Positions 47,039 to 56,530 of a stretch of DNA of 64,000 nucleotides are shown one piece after another. Position numbers and translations under genes: made by a program. Numbering within the stretch: the stretch's first letter is position 1; each line of letters starts with the position of its first letter. The DNA is from Granulicatella elegans (GTDB lineage: Bacteria > Bacillota > Bacilli > Lactobacillales > Aerococcaceae): the NCBI RefSeq assembly GCF_020735385.1, contig NZ_CP085953.1, positions 1,550,001 to 1,614,000 on the forward strand, in the 5' to 3' direction. The notes under the pieces were generated by a model. That model was not told the origin of the DNA, ran no database searches, and saw nothing but the letters and a program-made list of their open reading frames with translations.

Positions 47039-47160
47039 AAAATAAAAATATTTTTAAATTTATTTATTGCTGTAGCAAGGACGCCAGCAACCCCTTCGGG
47101 TTTATGGCTAAAAAAGCTTAAAATCATTCATTGTCGATGATTTTAAGCTTTTTTTATTTT
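47039..47160. repeat. Modular intergenic repeat, core on minus strand (copy 9)
   Basis: The core reads GTAGCAAGGACGCCAGCAACCCC-TTC-GGGTTTATGGCT on the plus strand (47071-47110). AAAATAAAAA (47039-47048) and TTTTTATTTT (47151-47160) form an outer arm, and the second internal hairpin is the strong stem at 47111-47153. The GAGAC part is altered to AAACC. It lies between convergent genes. Confidence 0.7.
47111..47153. terminator. Bidirectional terminator between TVP38 and dacA
   Basis: A 17-bp perfect stem (AAAAAGCTTAAAATCAT/ATGATTTTAAGCTTTTT) with a 9-base loop ends directly before the dacA stop codon, with T-runs on both strands. Confidence 0.9.
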
Positions 47161-48611
47161 TTTAAAATAAATACAATACAAACAATAATGGCACTAATAA
47201 CACAAGCTAATCCAATAATAATTGCACCTAATAAAATTGGCTGATCAGAAAGGCTTAATAAAAATTTTTCAAAATTAATCGTTAATTCTGATTTAGCTTC
47301 CACAGTTGTATTTTGTTTACTTTCTTTATTCTCTTTTACTTCTTCTGGAATAATTGTAACAGGATAAGTTAATGGTTCTATTTTTGAAGTAATACGAGGA
47401 AGGTCTGTATCAATAACAATCTTATCCTCCTTCAAATGATATTTAGGAGTTTCACCAATTCGAACTAATGTCTTAATATCTTTATCTAGTTGAACTTTCA
47501 CTCCATCAATCGTATGTTCTCCTGCTTTAAGAATTGTTTGAGTCTCATATTCAGAAAAAGCTTTTCTCAGTAATCCATTTCCGATTTGGCTCTTGAAGAA
47601 AGAACTATTCTCCTTATCTTCCCAAGATCCTACTCCTAAAATAACTTGAATAAAACGTGTTTCTTCTTGTTTAGCAGTTAGTAAATGGTTAAATGCTGCA
47701 CTAGGACTTGAACCTGTTTTAAACCCATCTACTCCTGGAAAGCCTTGAGTCATTCCTGGAATCGAACTGTTATAAGTGTAAAATGATTCTTCATAAGGTG
47801 TTCCCACCATAACCGTAATTAAAGGATTTTTCGTAAAATTTGTAATTTCTGGAAAATCTTTTAAGAAATGATACGCTAAAATAGCTAAATCTCTTGCTGT
47901 AGTTTGATTATAATGATTGTTATTATATCCCTCTGGTGCATAGTATCCTCTAAATGCAGAAGCAACTGCCCCACTAGCATTATTGAATTTTGTATTCTCC
48001 ATGCCCCATTCTTTAAATTTAGCGTTCATCTTATCTAAAAATTCTGTGTCCGTTAAACCTGTCGCTCTTGCCACCATTAATGTAGCAACATTTGAAGACG
48101 GATAAAACATCATATACAATAATTCTTCAATTGGATAATCTACTCCAGCAACAATAATATTATTACTAATATCTCCAATCGTGGAAATTGCTCGATCTTC
48201 TTCTGTTGCAGTGACAATTGTATTTAAAGATAACTTGCCTTCTTTCATCGCTTCAAACGCCATATAAGCCGTCATCATTTTTGAAATACTAGCTGGATCC
48301 CATGGTTGGTCAATATTACTGCCAAAAACAATCTCTCCCGTATCAGCATCCACCATAATGGTACTTTCTGGTCTATAATATTCATCGACACCATAGCCTT
48401 GTTCTGCTATAGCATCCATTACATCTTCCCTAAATGGAATTGCAACAGTTGTTTGTTCAATTTTTTCAGCTTCTTGAGTTTTTTCTGATTCTACGGTAGT
48501 TTCTTGCGTAGCTTCTTTTGTAGTAGAAACATTTTCCTCCGCTAAAATAGCACTTGTACAAAATAATGAAGCCATAAGGAAACTAAATCCCAAAATATGT
48601 TTAATTTTCAC
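47154..48611 (-). CDS. dacA: D-alanyl-D-alanine carboxypeptidase (PBP5/DacA)
   Basis: This 485-aa low-molecular-weight PBP trims pentapeptide side chains. It has a signal peptide (residues 1-24), a Thr/Glu-rich linker, catalytic motifs SxxK in PASISKMMTAY, SxN in FYPSSNVATLM and KTG in GFKTGSSPSA, a PBP5-C domain and a C-terminal transmembrane helix (about 455-480) instead of the usual amphipathic anchor. The linker rich in TTKEATQETTVESEKTQ is probably wall-spanning. Monocistronic. Confidence 0.93.
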   Translation of the reverse strand: MKIKHILGFSFLMASLFCTSAILAEENVSTTKEATQETTVESEKTQEAEKIEQTTVAIPFREDVMDAIAEQGYGVDEYYRPESTIMVDADTGEIVFGSNIDQPWDPASISKMMTAYMAFEAMKEGKLSLNTIVTATEEDRAISTIGDISNNIIVAGVDYPIEELLYMMFYPSSNVATLMVARATGLTDTEFLDKMNAKFKEWGMENTKFNNASGAVASAFRGYYAPEGYNNNHYNQTTARDLAILAYHFLKDFPEITNFTKNPLITVMVGTPYEESFYTYNSSIPGMTQGFPGVDGFKTGSSPSAAFNHLLTAKQEETRFIQVILGVGSWEDKENSSFFKSQIGNGLLRKAFSEYETQTILKAGEHTIDGVKVQLDKDIKTLVRIGETPKYHLKEDKIVIDTDLPRITSKIEPLTYPVTIIPEEVKENKESKQNTTVEAKSELTINFEKFLLSLSDQPILLGAIIIGLACVISAIIVCIVFILKK

Positions 48612-48690
48612 AAATGATCCTCCTCTATAACTCTATTATTCTACTCTTTTTTGCGGAATTTAGCAAAAATTCTTACTAAAGCATAAAAAT

Positions 48691-48718
48691 TGCCGATTCA
48701 ATTTTACTCGAATCGGCA
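48691..48718 (-). terminator. Terminator of guaC
   Basis: TGCCGATTC and GAATCGGCA form a perfect 9-bp stem with a 10-base loop, followed by AATTTTTA on the minus strand. It begins 19 nt past the guaC stop codon. Confidence 0.88.
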
Positions 48719-48736
48719 TTGAATCTTTTTTTAATT

Positions 48737-49723
48737 TTAAATAGAATCTCCATTAAAAATTGAATTTTTAACAATAACGTAATCCACTTTACGAATTGAT
48801 TCTAAGTCTGAACCTCCCGCATAAGAAATAGAAGATTGTAAATCTTGTTGCATTTCTACTAAAGTATCCTTTAATGAACCTTTATAAGGAACAATGATTT
48901 TTTTACCTTCAACATTTTTGCGTTCGCCTTTTTGGAATTCTGATGCACTACCGAAATATTCTTTGAAACGTTCTCCATTAATTTCAACTGTTTTACCTGG
49001 TGATTCTTCATGGCCAGCAAATAATGAACCAATCATGACCATTGTAGCTCCAAAACGAATTGATTTGGCAATATCCCCGTGAGTACGAATTCCTCCATCC
49101 GCAATAATTGGTTTACGGGCTGCTTTTGAGCACCAACGAAGGGCTGCTAATTGCCAACCACCAGTACCAAATCCTGTTTTAATTTTTGTAATACATACTT
49201 TACCAGGTCCAATACCCACTTTTGTCGCATCTGCTCCTGCATTTTCTAATTCACGAACGGCTTCTGGTGTACCAACATTTCCAGCAATGACAAAAGTATC
49301 TGGTAAATGTTTTTTAATATGTCCAATCATATTAATAACTGAATTAGCATGTCCATGGGCAATATCAATGGTAATATAATCCGGAATTAAATTTTTCTCT
49401 TTTAATTCTTCAATAAATTCATATTCATGAGGTTTTACACCCACACTAATTGAAGCAATAAGATTTTTTTTATGCATTTTTTTAATAAATGGAATTCTTC
49501 CTTCTTCATCAAACCGATGCATAATATAAAAATATCCATTTTCTGCTAGAAATTCTGCAACTGATTCATCAATAATCGTTTGCATATTAGCAGGTACTAC
49601 AGGGATTTTAAAAGTGTGTTTTCCTAATTGAACACTTGTATTGCATTCTGAACGACTATTTACAATACATTTATTCGGTACTAATTGAATATCTTCATAG
49701 TCAAAAACTTTCATTTCAAACAT
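48737..49723 (-). CDS. guaC: GMP reductase
   Basis: The 328-aa enzyme converts GMP to IMP with NADPH. The catalytic Cys lies in [21 protein letters not shown], followed by [21 protein letters not shown] and the GMP reductase-specific [22 protein letters not shown] block. The lack of CBS domains distinguishes it from IMP dehydrogenase. The start follows AAGGAGGT. The 160-nt leader was checked for a purine riboswitch and none is convincing. Confidence 0.95.
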   Translation of the reverse strand: MFEMKVFDYEDIQLVPNKCIVNSRSECNTSVQLGKHTFKIPVVPANMQTIIDESVAEFLAENGYFYIMHRFDEEGRIPFIKKMHKKNLIASISVGVKPHEYEFIEELKEKNLIPDYITIDIAHGHANSVINMIGHIKKHLPDTFVIAGNVGTPEAVRELENAGADATKVGIGPGKVCITKIKTGFGTGGWQLAALRWCSKAARKPIIADGGIRTHGDIAKSIRFGATMVMIGSLFAGHEESPGKTVEINGERFKEYFGSASEFQKGERKNVEGKKIIVPYKGSLKDTLVEMQQDLQSSISYAGGSDLESIRKVDYVIVKNSIFNGDSI

Positions 49724-49889
49724 GAGGTAACCTCCTTAAATAAGCATTTGTTCCATATCTGTTACCACGAATTATTTTAACTTATTTCGACCAAAATGTA
49801 AACTAAAATCTATATTTTCTTGAACATTAATTCGTACAACGTTTGTATTATATAGTAAAACACGAACAAAAAGGTTAAGGAAAATAAAA

Positions 49890-49970
49890 AAAGACTTTCT
49901 AAAGTAGCAGTTTTAGCCATGAGATTCAATTGAGAACCTACTACCGTCCTTGCTACATTTAAAAAGTCAT
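49890..49970. repeat. Modular intergenic repeat, short form, core on plus strand (copy 10)
   Basis: Outer arms GACTTTCTAAAGTAGCA and TGCTACATTTAAAAAGTC enclose AGCCATGAGATTCAATTGAGAA and CCTACTACCGTCCT. The core is the most diverged of the family (a mismatched inner hairpin). It lies 15 nt past the ftsY stop codon. Confidence 0.7.
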
Positions 49971-49985
49971 AAAAAATAAATAATA

Positions 49986-50993
49986 CTATTTTAACGAATC
50001 CTTCACTAATCCGAAGATAAACTGTGTTGAGTCAAATGGTTGTAAATCGTCCATTTTTTCCCCTAATCCAATAAATTTAACAGGAATATTCATTTCATGA
50101 CGAATCGATAAAATTACGCCACCTTTTGCAGTGCCATCTAATTTTGTTAAAATCAAACCTGTCACGTCAATCGTTTCTTTAAATTGTTTTGCTTGAACTA
50201 AAGCATTTTGTCCAGTTGTCGCATCTAATACTAATAAAGTTTCATCTGCTCCCTTTTCGATTTCTCTAGAAATAATACGGTTCATTTTTTCTAATTCTTT
50301 CATTAAGTTTACTTTATTTTGTAGACGACCAGCTGTATCAATTAATAAATAATCGATATTTTCTGCTTTCGCTTTTTTAATGGCATCATACACAACAGAA
50401 GAAGGATCTCCACCTTCTTTACCACTAACTACTGGAACACCTACACGTTCGCCCCAAATTTCTAATTGTTGAATGGCTCCAGCACGGAATGTATCGCCCG
50501 CTGCTAATAATACAGAATGACCTTCTTGTTTTAATCTCCAAGCAATTTTACCAATCGTAGTTGTTTTACCAACACCATTTACTCCGACAAATAGTAATAC
50601 CGTTGGTCTACCTTCAGCTTTTGCTAAAGTTGCTAAATTGTCTTCACCTTTTTCATAAATATCTACCATTTTTTCAATAATAACTTGTTTGACATCATGA
50701 GCATTTTTAGCATTTTGTAAACGAACTTCATCTCTTAAAGCATCCGTAATCGCTAACGTCATTTCAAAGCCTACATCTGAAGAAATAAATGTTTCTTCTA
50801 AATCATCGAAAAAATCTTCATCAATTGTTCTAAAATCAGCTAAAAATTCATTTAAATGATCCGAAAAACTTTTACGAGTTTTTTGCATTCCTTGGTCATA
50901 TTTATCAATAATAATCGAAGTTTCTTGTTCCTGCTGTTTAATGACAGCATCTTCACCGGTAAAGGCACGTTTAATACGATCAAATAATCCCAT
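49986..50993 (-). CDS. ftsY: Signal recognition particle receptor FtsY
   Basis: The 335-aa SRP GTPase has an N-terminal charged/basic region (residues 1-45) for membrane binding and the NG domain with VGVNGVGKTTTIGKIAWR, LAAGDTFRAGAIQQL, LIDTAGRLQNK and LTKLDGTAKGG. It targets nascent membrane proteins together with Ffh. Its start overlaps the stop of the HAD gene by one base, so the two are translationally coupled. Confidence 0.96.
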   Translation of the reverse strand: MGLFDRIKRAFTGEDAVIKQQEQETSIIIDKYDQGMQKTRKSFSDHLNEFLADFRTIDEDFFDDLEETFISSDVGFEMTLAITDALRDEVRLQNAKNAHDVKQVIIEKMVDIYEKGEDNLATLAKAEGRPTVLLFVGVNGVGKTTTIGKIAWRLKQEGHSVLLAAGDTFRAGAIQQLEIWGERVGVPVVSGKEGGDPSSVVYDAIKKAKAENIDYLLIDTAGRLQNKVNLMKELEKMNRIISREIEKGADETLLVLDATTGQNALVQAKQFKETIDVTGLILTKLDGTAKGGVILSIRHEMNIPVKFIGLGEKMDDLQPFDSTQFIFGLVKDSLK

Positions 50994-51829
50994 TATTTCA
51001 CTCCTTCTCTTTCACGTTTATTTTGTTCTAAAATGTGATAAATAGCATGAGCTACCCCAGATTCTTCATTTGTCTTCGTAATGAATTTCGCCACTTCTTT
51101 TACTTTTGGAGAACCATTTCCCATTGCTACTGGGAATCCAACAGTTGTTAGCATTGATAAATCATTTTCTTCGTCTCCACAAGCTGCAATTTCCTCTACT
51201 GTAATTCCTAAAATTTCAGCTAAATGCGTTAACCCTGTTCCTTTAGAAACTTCTTTTGGAACTACTTCTAATAAGAAAGTACGTGACTTCATACAATTGA
51301 ATTTTTCAAAGAAAGCTTCTGGTAATTGACGAATTCCTTCATCTAATAGTGATTCTTCAATACATAGCACTGCCTTATAAAACACATGGATTTCTTCAAA
51401 TTCCGATGGATTTTTTGTAATGAACTCAATTGGATGAGGTAAGCCTGGATAAATAGAAGGTCTTCCTTCCGGATAAGTTCTTTCATAAGCTCTTTCTAAA
51501 TCAATCATAACAAGAGGTAAGCCAACTTTATACGCTTCTTCATAGCAGTATTGCATATCATCTTTTGAATGACCTTGTTTAAATAAAATTTCTTGTGATT
51601 TTGTTTTTTGAATAATTCCACCATTGTAATTGATAGAAAAATCATCATCACCTAATAATTCTAATTCTTCTAATAAATGATATATACTCATTAAAGGACG
51701 ACCTGTACAAAGAACAATTTTTACTCCTTGTTCTTTCGCCAGTTGAATGGCTTTTTTATTTTCAGGTGTTACTTTTTTATCATCTGTTAGTAATGTTCCA
51801 TCTAAGTCTAGTGCAATGACTTTTATCAT
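50993..51829 (-). CDS. Cof-type HAD-superfamily phosphatase
   Basis: This 278-residue HAD hydrolase has the catalytic DLDGTLLTDD (motif I), TGRP block VLCTGRPLMSI (motif II) and ACGDEENDLSMLTTVGFPVAMGN (motif IV), with a type IIB cap. The family dephosphorylates sugar phosphates or cofactor intermediates; substrate unknown. It precedes ftsY with a one-base overlap, an arrangement seen in other Lactobacillales. A direct-repeat pair lies in its upstream region. Confidence 0.9.
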   Translation of the reverse strand: MIKVIALDLDGTLLTDDKKVTPENKKAIQLAKEQGVKIVLCTGRPLMSIYHLLEELELLGDDDFSINYNGGIIQKTKSQEILFKQGHSKDDMQYCYEEAYKVGLPLVMIDLERAYERTYPEGRPSIYPGLPHPIEFITKNPSEFEEIHVFYKAVLCIEESLLDEGIRQLPEAFFEKFNCMKSRTFLLEVVPKEVSKGTGLTHLAEILGITVEEIAACGDEENDLSMLTTVGFPVAMGNGSPKVKEVAKFITKTNEESGVAHAIYHILEQNKREREGVK

Positions 51830-51852
51830 ACAATCTCTCCTTTTTTTACTCT

Positions 51853-51887
51853 AGGGGGGTGCATTTTGCATCAGGGGGGTGCATTTC
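51853..51887. repeat. Direct repeat pair AGGGGGGTGCATTT
   Basis: AGGGGGGTGCATTT occurs at 51853-51866 and again at 51874-51887, offset by 21 bp (two helical turns), 24-58 bp upstream of the HAD gene start. The spacing suits side-by-side protein binding near the promoter. The rest of 51888-52171 is AT-rich with no recognised feature. Confidence 0.7.
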
Positions 51888-52171
51888 CTAGAGCTCGTCA
51901 TTCTTTTGATTTCATTCTTGTATTATACCAAATTTTTAGGTTTGTGACTATTCCTAAAGAAAAAGCCATATCACAGGGATATAGCTTCTTTGTTTTTATT
52001 GAATGAATCATTTAATTAATCACTAATGAAGTTTATACAAAATTATTGGCACTTTTATTTTACCTATAATCGATATGATAAAATCTTACAAATTATATCC
52101 ACCAACAAGATTTGTCGAACAACCGAAAAAAACAGGGTGTCATTTCCATTTTTGTATTTTTTGTTTTTTTA

Positions 52172-52221
52172 TAAAAAAATACACTTAAAGGCTCTTTTTT
52201 GTCCTCCAAGTGTATATTTTT
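52172..52221. terminator. Probable bidirectional terminator
   Basis: AAAAATACACTT (52175-52186) pairs with AAGTGTATATTTTT (52208-52221), with T-rich flanks on both sides. It lies about 50 nt past the methyltransferase-like gene on the minus strand. Confidence 0.65.
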
Positions 52222-52269
52222 CTTTTTCTTTTTACTAAGTTTTCATTTCAAAGGTTATTCTTAATTAAA

Positions 52270-52803
52270 TTAAACACCATTAGGTTTTATAATTTTCTCT
52301 ATAAGTGTATTTTCTTCCTTTATCCTAATGTATAATACAATAGCATATAACGGAAGAACAATGATACTTGTAATCTTACTATGGCAAATCAGTCCTATTC
52401 CAATAAGTTCTGGAACTATGTTCAAAAAATAATTAGGGTGTTTCACTTTTTTAAATAGCCAATGGTTATTAAATTTATGATTTTTAGCTATCATAAGTTT
52501 TACTGTCCATATTCCATCTAATAAATGTACTACTATGTATAACATAAACATTGAAAAGGTTAATAGAAAAAGTCCAATTAGGCTTATTTTGTCAAACTCA
52601 GCTTTTGTTATTATTGCCTCTGCCAAGCTACCAAAATAGAATATAATATGAAGTATGGTAATTCTTTTTGAGTTTTTTACTCCATACTCCTCTCCGCCAT
52701 TTTCAAGAATAGCTTTTTCATTTCTTTTAGAAATTTTCAAAAATGCCAACCTTATTGCAAAAACCAATAACACAATTACATAAATAATGTATTTCTCCAT
52801 CAC
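52270..52803 (-). CDS. Isoprenylcysteine carboxyl methyltransferase-like membrane protein
   Basis: The 177-aa protein has about four transmembrane helices and the ICMT-family C-terminal block VKHPNYFLNIVPELIGIGL plus the terminal RIKEENTLIEKI. The family uses S-adenosylmethionine at the membrane surface; bacterial members have unknown targets because prenylated proteins are absent. It marks the start of the accessory region and has very AT-rich codons (Ile/Lys/Leu). A ribosome-binding site AAGGAGGAG precedes it. Confidence 0.78.
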   Translation of the reverse strand: MMEKYIIYVIVLLVFAIRLAFLKISKRNEKAILENGGEEYGVKNSKRITILHIIFYFGSLAEAIITKAEFDKISLIGLFLLTFSMFMLYIVVHLLDGIWTVKLMIAKNHKFNNHWLFKKVKHPNYFLNIVPELIGIGLICHSKITSIIVLPLYAIVLYIRIKEENTLIEKIIKPNGV

Positions 52804-53006
52804 TTATAAAATCTCCTCCTTAAATTATTATTCCTACTTTTGTCATTTTTTGATGGGTAAAATTTGTCTTATTATAGCAAAAAACAGTCTTTCTTTCAAC
52901 TATTTGAACTACTTAATAATATATATTTTACATAAAAATGTTTTATGTTTTCTTAAATCAAAAAAATAGCTCAGACTATGCAAAGCTATTACATACATAA
53001 TCTGAA

Positions 53007-53174
53007 CTATTTATTTTTGGGAAATTCAAAATACCTTTCATATCCTTCTGATGTTACTACTGCTTTATCTACAACATTTATAACACACGACATTTTATCA
53101 TCACTTTTGGGATTTCTAATTCCTATGTGCCAAGCCTTAACTAAGAGATAAATAGTTATATCCAATAATCCGTT
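53007..53174 (-). pseudogene. ApbE-like FMN transferase, short C-terminal fragment
   Basis: The minus strand reads NGLLDITIYLLVKAWHIGIR, then ...SCVINVVDKAVVTSEGYERYF and EFPKNK, stop. This is like the WKIGIxxP...VVTSGxYERYFE segment of ApbE (FAD:protein FMN transferase). The N-terminal two thirds and the final His-rich motif are missing. The remainder of the 52804-53428 gap holds only this fragment and a terminator. Confidence 0.55.
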
Positions 53175-53363
53175 TGTACTTTTGCATAACTGTAGGGCTT
53201 CTTATCCTTACCATCTTTTCTCCTTTACTTTCTGTAACATATTTAAGGGAACTAGCATTTTGTCGTGTATATATTAGTGAGAGGCATTTGAAATACTAGT
53301 TAACAACTCTTGCGAGTTTTCCCTATTTATTTATCGCAATATAAATTGAAAATAGGCATGAAA

Positions 53364-53396
53364 AAAGACGATAGATTTTTTCTTTCTATCGTCTTT
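53364..53396. terminator. Perfect-stem terminator
   Basis: AAAGACGATAGA and TCTATCGTCTTT form a 12-bp perfect stem with a 9-base loop, with A/T flanks. It lies 33 nt past the stop of the SAP-like gene. Confidence 0.85.
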
Positions 53397-53428
53397 AATA
53401 TCTTATATTCAGTTCGACAAACTGGGAT

Positions 53429-54058
53429 TTATTTATGATACTCCTCTATTTTATCTCCATATTCGTTTAGGAGTTGTCTCGAATAAATTTTTTCATTTTT
53501 TGAGTCTCTAACTTCTTTCCATATAACAGCAACTTTTAACTTGTTAGAATAATAGTCGCTAAATTCATCTGAGCAAAAGTCCTTTAGGAATTGATTCCAT
53601 TGACAAGCTGAATTATCATACTTAGCGTAATCTGACTCGCCATAATATACTTTGAGCATATCTTGAATTGTAAAATTTAAGTCATTTTCTGTTTTCACTT
53701 TTCTCCATGCCGTTGCCATATCGGCATGGAACTTAAATGGATTAACACCCGTTACTGCAGAAAAATAGTCCCTAAATTTTTGATTAAAGGAAAAAGCACA
53801 TTCAAGTAATGGTGTACATAATGTTACAACTTCTATTTGATTTTTGTTTCCATTTCTCTGTGACTGCTCTATTCTATTTCCCATAAAATATTGTTCTATG
53901 ATATGATTCAGTTCTTGCTTTGTACTTCTATATTCTAATCCAAGTGACTGGCAAATTTTTGAAAGTTCCTCTCTGTACCAATAATATCTAGAAAATTCTT
54001 CAAATGACTTTATATCTCTGAAATCAGGTCTAGCGTTCTTCAAATAGCCACATCCCAT
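53429..54058 (-). CDS. SAP-like/DUF6434-type hypothetical protein
   Basis: The 209-aa protein resembles small cytoplasmic proteins with an N-terminal SAP-like segment (SFEEFSRYYWYREELSKICQSLGLEYRSTKQELNHII) and C-terminal WNQFLKDFCSDE-type repeats. SAP modules usually bind DNA; the cellular role is not known. No ribosome-binding site precedes the ATG at 54058; a TTG at 54043 (MKNARPDF) after GGGATG is an alternative start. The 12-bp leader motif abuts the ATG. Downstream of a KilA-N gene. Confidence 0.65.
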   Translation of the reverse strand: MGCGYLKNARPDFRDIKSFEEFSRYYWYREELSKICQSLGLEYRSTKQELNHIIEQYFMGNRIEQSQRNGNKNQIEVVTLCTPLLECAFSFNQKFRDYFSAVTGVNPFKFHADMATAWRKVKTENDLNFTIQDMLKVYYGESDYAKYDNSACQWNQFLKDFCSDEFSDYYSNKLKVAVIWKEVRDSKNEKIYSRQLLNEYGDKIEEYHK

Positions 54059-54070
54059 AAATTCAAATTT
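54059..54070 (-). repeat. Shared 12-bp leader motif (copy a)
   Basis: AAATTTGAATTT on the minus strand directly abuts the ATG of the SAP-like gene. Three more exact copies precede gene starts at 61954, 62538 and 62942. Confidence 0.6.
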
Positions 54071-54100
54071 ATTTACTCAATTACAAACTAACAGTTATTA

Positions 54101-54943
54101 TTACTTTCCTTCTAATCTTTTAATGCCACTATCACCAAGTTTTTGCAGTGACATTAATTGTGTTCTCGCAAGCTTTCTCAGTTCTATCATTCTTTCTTTT
54201 TGTTCCATACCTTTACCGATAAGAACCGCATTATAGCTTTCCATATTGGCGAGTACAAGTAACTCATTCAGACTTGCATAGTCTCTCATATTACCTTTCA
54301 AATCTGGATTTCCTTCACGCCACTGTTTTGCTCTTTTGTTAAACAAGGCAACATTAATCATATCTGCTTCACTTGCGTACTTATAGGATAGCTGTTCGTT
54401 GGTAAGATCCTTTAAGAGATATTCTTTGATTGCATCTGTATGAATTTTGTAGTTAATCTTAGAAATTTCTCTATTCAGATTCCATCCCAGTGACAATCTT
54501 GAATTTTCATCTGATTTAAGTCTCTTATAATCTTGAATAATGTAAAGCTTAAATTCTGGTGAAATCCATGAAGCGAATTCCATTGCTATATCACTATGAG
54601 CAAATGTACCTCCATATCTTCCAGACTTTGAAATTATGCCAATAGCATTTGTAGAATCAATCCATTTTTGTGGTGTCATTGTAAATCTATTAAGTCCTGC
54701 CTCATTTCTAAACGTGTCGAATTGCACACGGTTAAAATTTGCATTGTTCAGAATTTCCCATAGTCCGATAAATTCCAACGTATTTCTGTTTCTCATCCAG
54801 TTCTGAATAACAAACCTCGGATCATCAGTATTTTTATACTTAGCAATATCCGTTAGACTTATATAGTCGTTTTTAAAGTCTTCAGTATAAATTTGAATAG
54901 CAAAACCTTTTGCTTCAATCATCTCTTTTTTCACCCTAGACAT
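54101..54943 (-). CDS. KilA-N domain-containing DNA-binding protein
   Basis: This 280-residue protein has an N-terminal KilA-N domain (residues 25-130: NDYISLTDIAKYKNTDDPRF, FTMTPQKWIDSTNAIGIISK, GRYGGTFAHSDIAMEFASWI) that binds DNA in phage and mobile-element regulators. The second half is helical and resembles the C-terminus common in RhuM-like proteins. A consensus AAAGGAGGA precedes the ATG. Neighbouring genes are accessory, which fits a mobile-element origin. Specific function unknown. Confidence 0.85.
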   Translation of the reverse strand: MSRVKKEMIEAKGFAIQIYTEDFKNDYISLTDIAKYKNTDDPRFVIQNWMRNRNTLEFIGLWEILNNANFNRVQFDTFRNEAGLNRFTMTPQKWIDSTNAIGIISKSGRYGGTFAHSDIAMEFASWISPEFKLYIIQDYKRLKSDENSRLSLGWNLNREISKINYKIHTDAIKEYLLKDLTNEQLSYKYASEADMINVALFNKRAKQWREGNPDLKGNMRDYASLNELLVLANMESYNAVLIGKGMEQKERMIELRKLARTQLMSLQKLGDSGIKRLEGK

Positions 54944-55122
54944 ATGAGTTCCTCCTTTATGCTGATGTACTGTTTACAACATTTATTTTCATAATAACTG
55001 CTCTAAACAGCACACCAACGATTCATTTTTTTGATTTTAAACTTTGGTAGAAGTCTTGAACTCCATGTATTTACATAACCATTTGCCTCTATCACTATTA
55101 TGACTGATGAATCAATTAGTTC

Positions 55123-55857
55123 CTAAGCTTCAACAACGAGAACACCTTCTATGCCAGCTGGAATTTCACTTTCTATCTTCCCCTGACTAAATAATGCTGC
55201 ACCTCCCCTGGCTATACCTTGACTATTTTGGTCTAGACAATATGAGTTGACATATAGTATATTATTCCCACATTTCTCCGCTTGTTCAGCATATTCGTGT
55301 TTCATACTTTCATTCCATTCTTGAGAGTCAAAATCTGTATATACTGGCCAAAGAACTATATCAGAGTCCAAATTCTTCATTTGAATGCAGTTGTCTTCAT
55401 ACCATAGGTCTCCACACAATGCGACTGACACAGTTTTATCTAAATAAGTAAATTGTCCAAATCCTTTACCTTCAACATAATGGAAATCTGCAATTGGCTC
55501 TTTCCATCCAATAGAAACACGCCTGAAATTATCTACTGTTTCCCCATTCTTATCTATAGTTAATTGGCTACTATATAGATTATCTTCATCTTTTTCAATA
55601 TATCCAAAAGAAACTGATACCCTATTAATTTCACACATAGCTCTAATATCATTTATTAATTCTGAATCTTGGTGCACAGCTATATTTACATCTTTTGCAT
55701 AGTCCCAACTTAAGCATTCAAAGCCTTGTAGAAAGCTTTCACCAAACAAAATAAGATCAACTTCAGAAGCATATTTTTCTATTAGAGTCTTTATTTTTTC
55801 TACATTATAAGCTGTATCATTTGTTATAAAACCTACTGCTGCTAAAGCTATTTTCAT
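55123..55857 (-). CDS. Carbon-nitrogen hydrolase (nitrilase superfamily)
   Basis: With a start at 55857 (MKIALAAVGFITNDTAYN, behind AAAGGAGGT) this 244-aa amidase has the Glu of LILFGESFLQGF, a Lys in GWKEPIADFHY, and the nucleophilic Cys in VALCGDLWYED. It therefore has a complete Glu-Lys-Cys triad. The substrate (an amide) is unknown. It stands alone between a KilA-N gene and a broken GNAT, and its codon use resembles the accessory neighbours rather than the core. Confidence 0.84.
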   Translation of the reverse strand: MKIALAAVGFITNDTAYNVEKIKTLIEKYASEVDLILFGESFLQGFECLSWDYAKDVNIAVHQDSELINDIRAMCEINRVSVSFGYIEKDEDNLYSSQLTIDKNGETVDNFRRVSIGWKEPIADFHYVEGKGFGQFTYLDKTVSVALCGDLWYEDNCIQMKNLDSDIVLWPVYTDFDSQEWNESMKHEYAEQAEKCGNNILYVNSYCLDQNSQGIARGGAALFSQGKIESEIPAGIEGVLVVEA

Positions 55858-56088
55858 AGAAAGCACCTCCTTTTATTTTTACTAGAGAGTCTGAAATCTA
55901 ATATCCATCGTTACTATCTGCCGTTGTCACAATTATAACAAGAGACTATTCAGAAAAAATCTTATAGTATTCTCAATACTTTTAGCCACTAAAATTTCTA
56001 TCTATTCAAGTGGACTGTTAATCAAATTATCGGAAATTTATGCTGTTGGATTTTTTTATATACTTTTCACCATCGTTATATTCTTGTA

Positions 56089-56530
56089 TCATGTGCCATC
56101 CTTCAAAATAAAGGCATTAGGCATTTCTCCCACTTTGACAAATCCTAGTTTCTCATAAAGAATCTGTCCTCTTTCATTTCCTGAGAAATAATCCAGTTCG
56201 AGTTGAGAAAGATCCCATTCTTTAGCAAAGTCTTCAAGACAAAGGAGCATCTTCTTTCCTATTCCTAAGTTCCAAAATTCTTTCAGAACTGTAACAGCAA
56301 CATTTCCTCTATGACGCATTTTCATTTTTTTGATCTTGAAATCTGAGCACTTGCAATCAATCTTCCATCAAACTCAGCTATAATCATAAGAATATCTTCA
56401 GATTCATTAAAACTTTTTATCATCTTTTCTTCCTGTTCAACAGTCAAAGTTATTTCTTCTGGATAAGAGTATAAAAAATTAGATTCTCCAATAACGATTT
56501 TCAAATATTCAATAGTTTTTGAAGCGTTTT
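56089..56530 (-). pseudogene. GNAT acetyltransferase, truncated and frameshifted
   Basis: Two adjacent frames together give a GNAT: SKTIEYLKIVIGESNFLYSY, ...[13 protein letters not shown] and, in a second frame from 56325, [27 protein letters not shown] and [21 protein letters not shown]. The frame changes at a run of seven A (about 56322-56330). The N-terminal end is missing and is replaced by an hsdM fragment. The A7 could allow slippage, but the missing N-terminus argues that the gene is dead. Confidence 0.75.

Noticed and set aside
49724-49985. Purine riboswitch or PurBox upstream of guaC
   Set aside because: GAAC-type strings occur, but no paired PurBox and no three-way-junction sequence of a purine aptamer could be found.
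51853-51887. CRISPR array
   Set aside because: There are only two short direct repeats 21 bp apart, with no further units and no cas genes.
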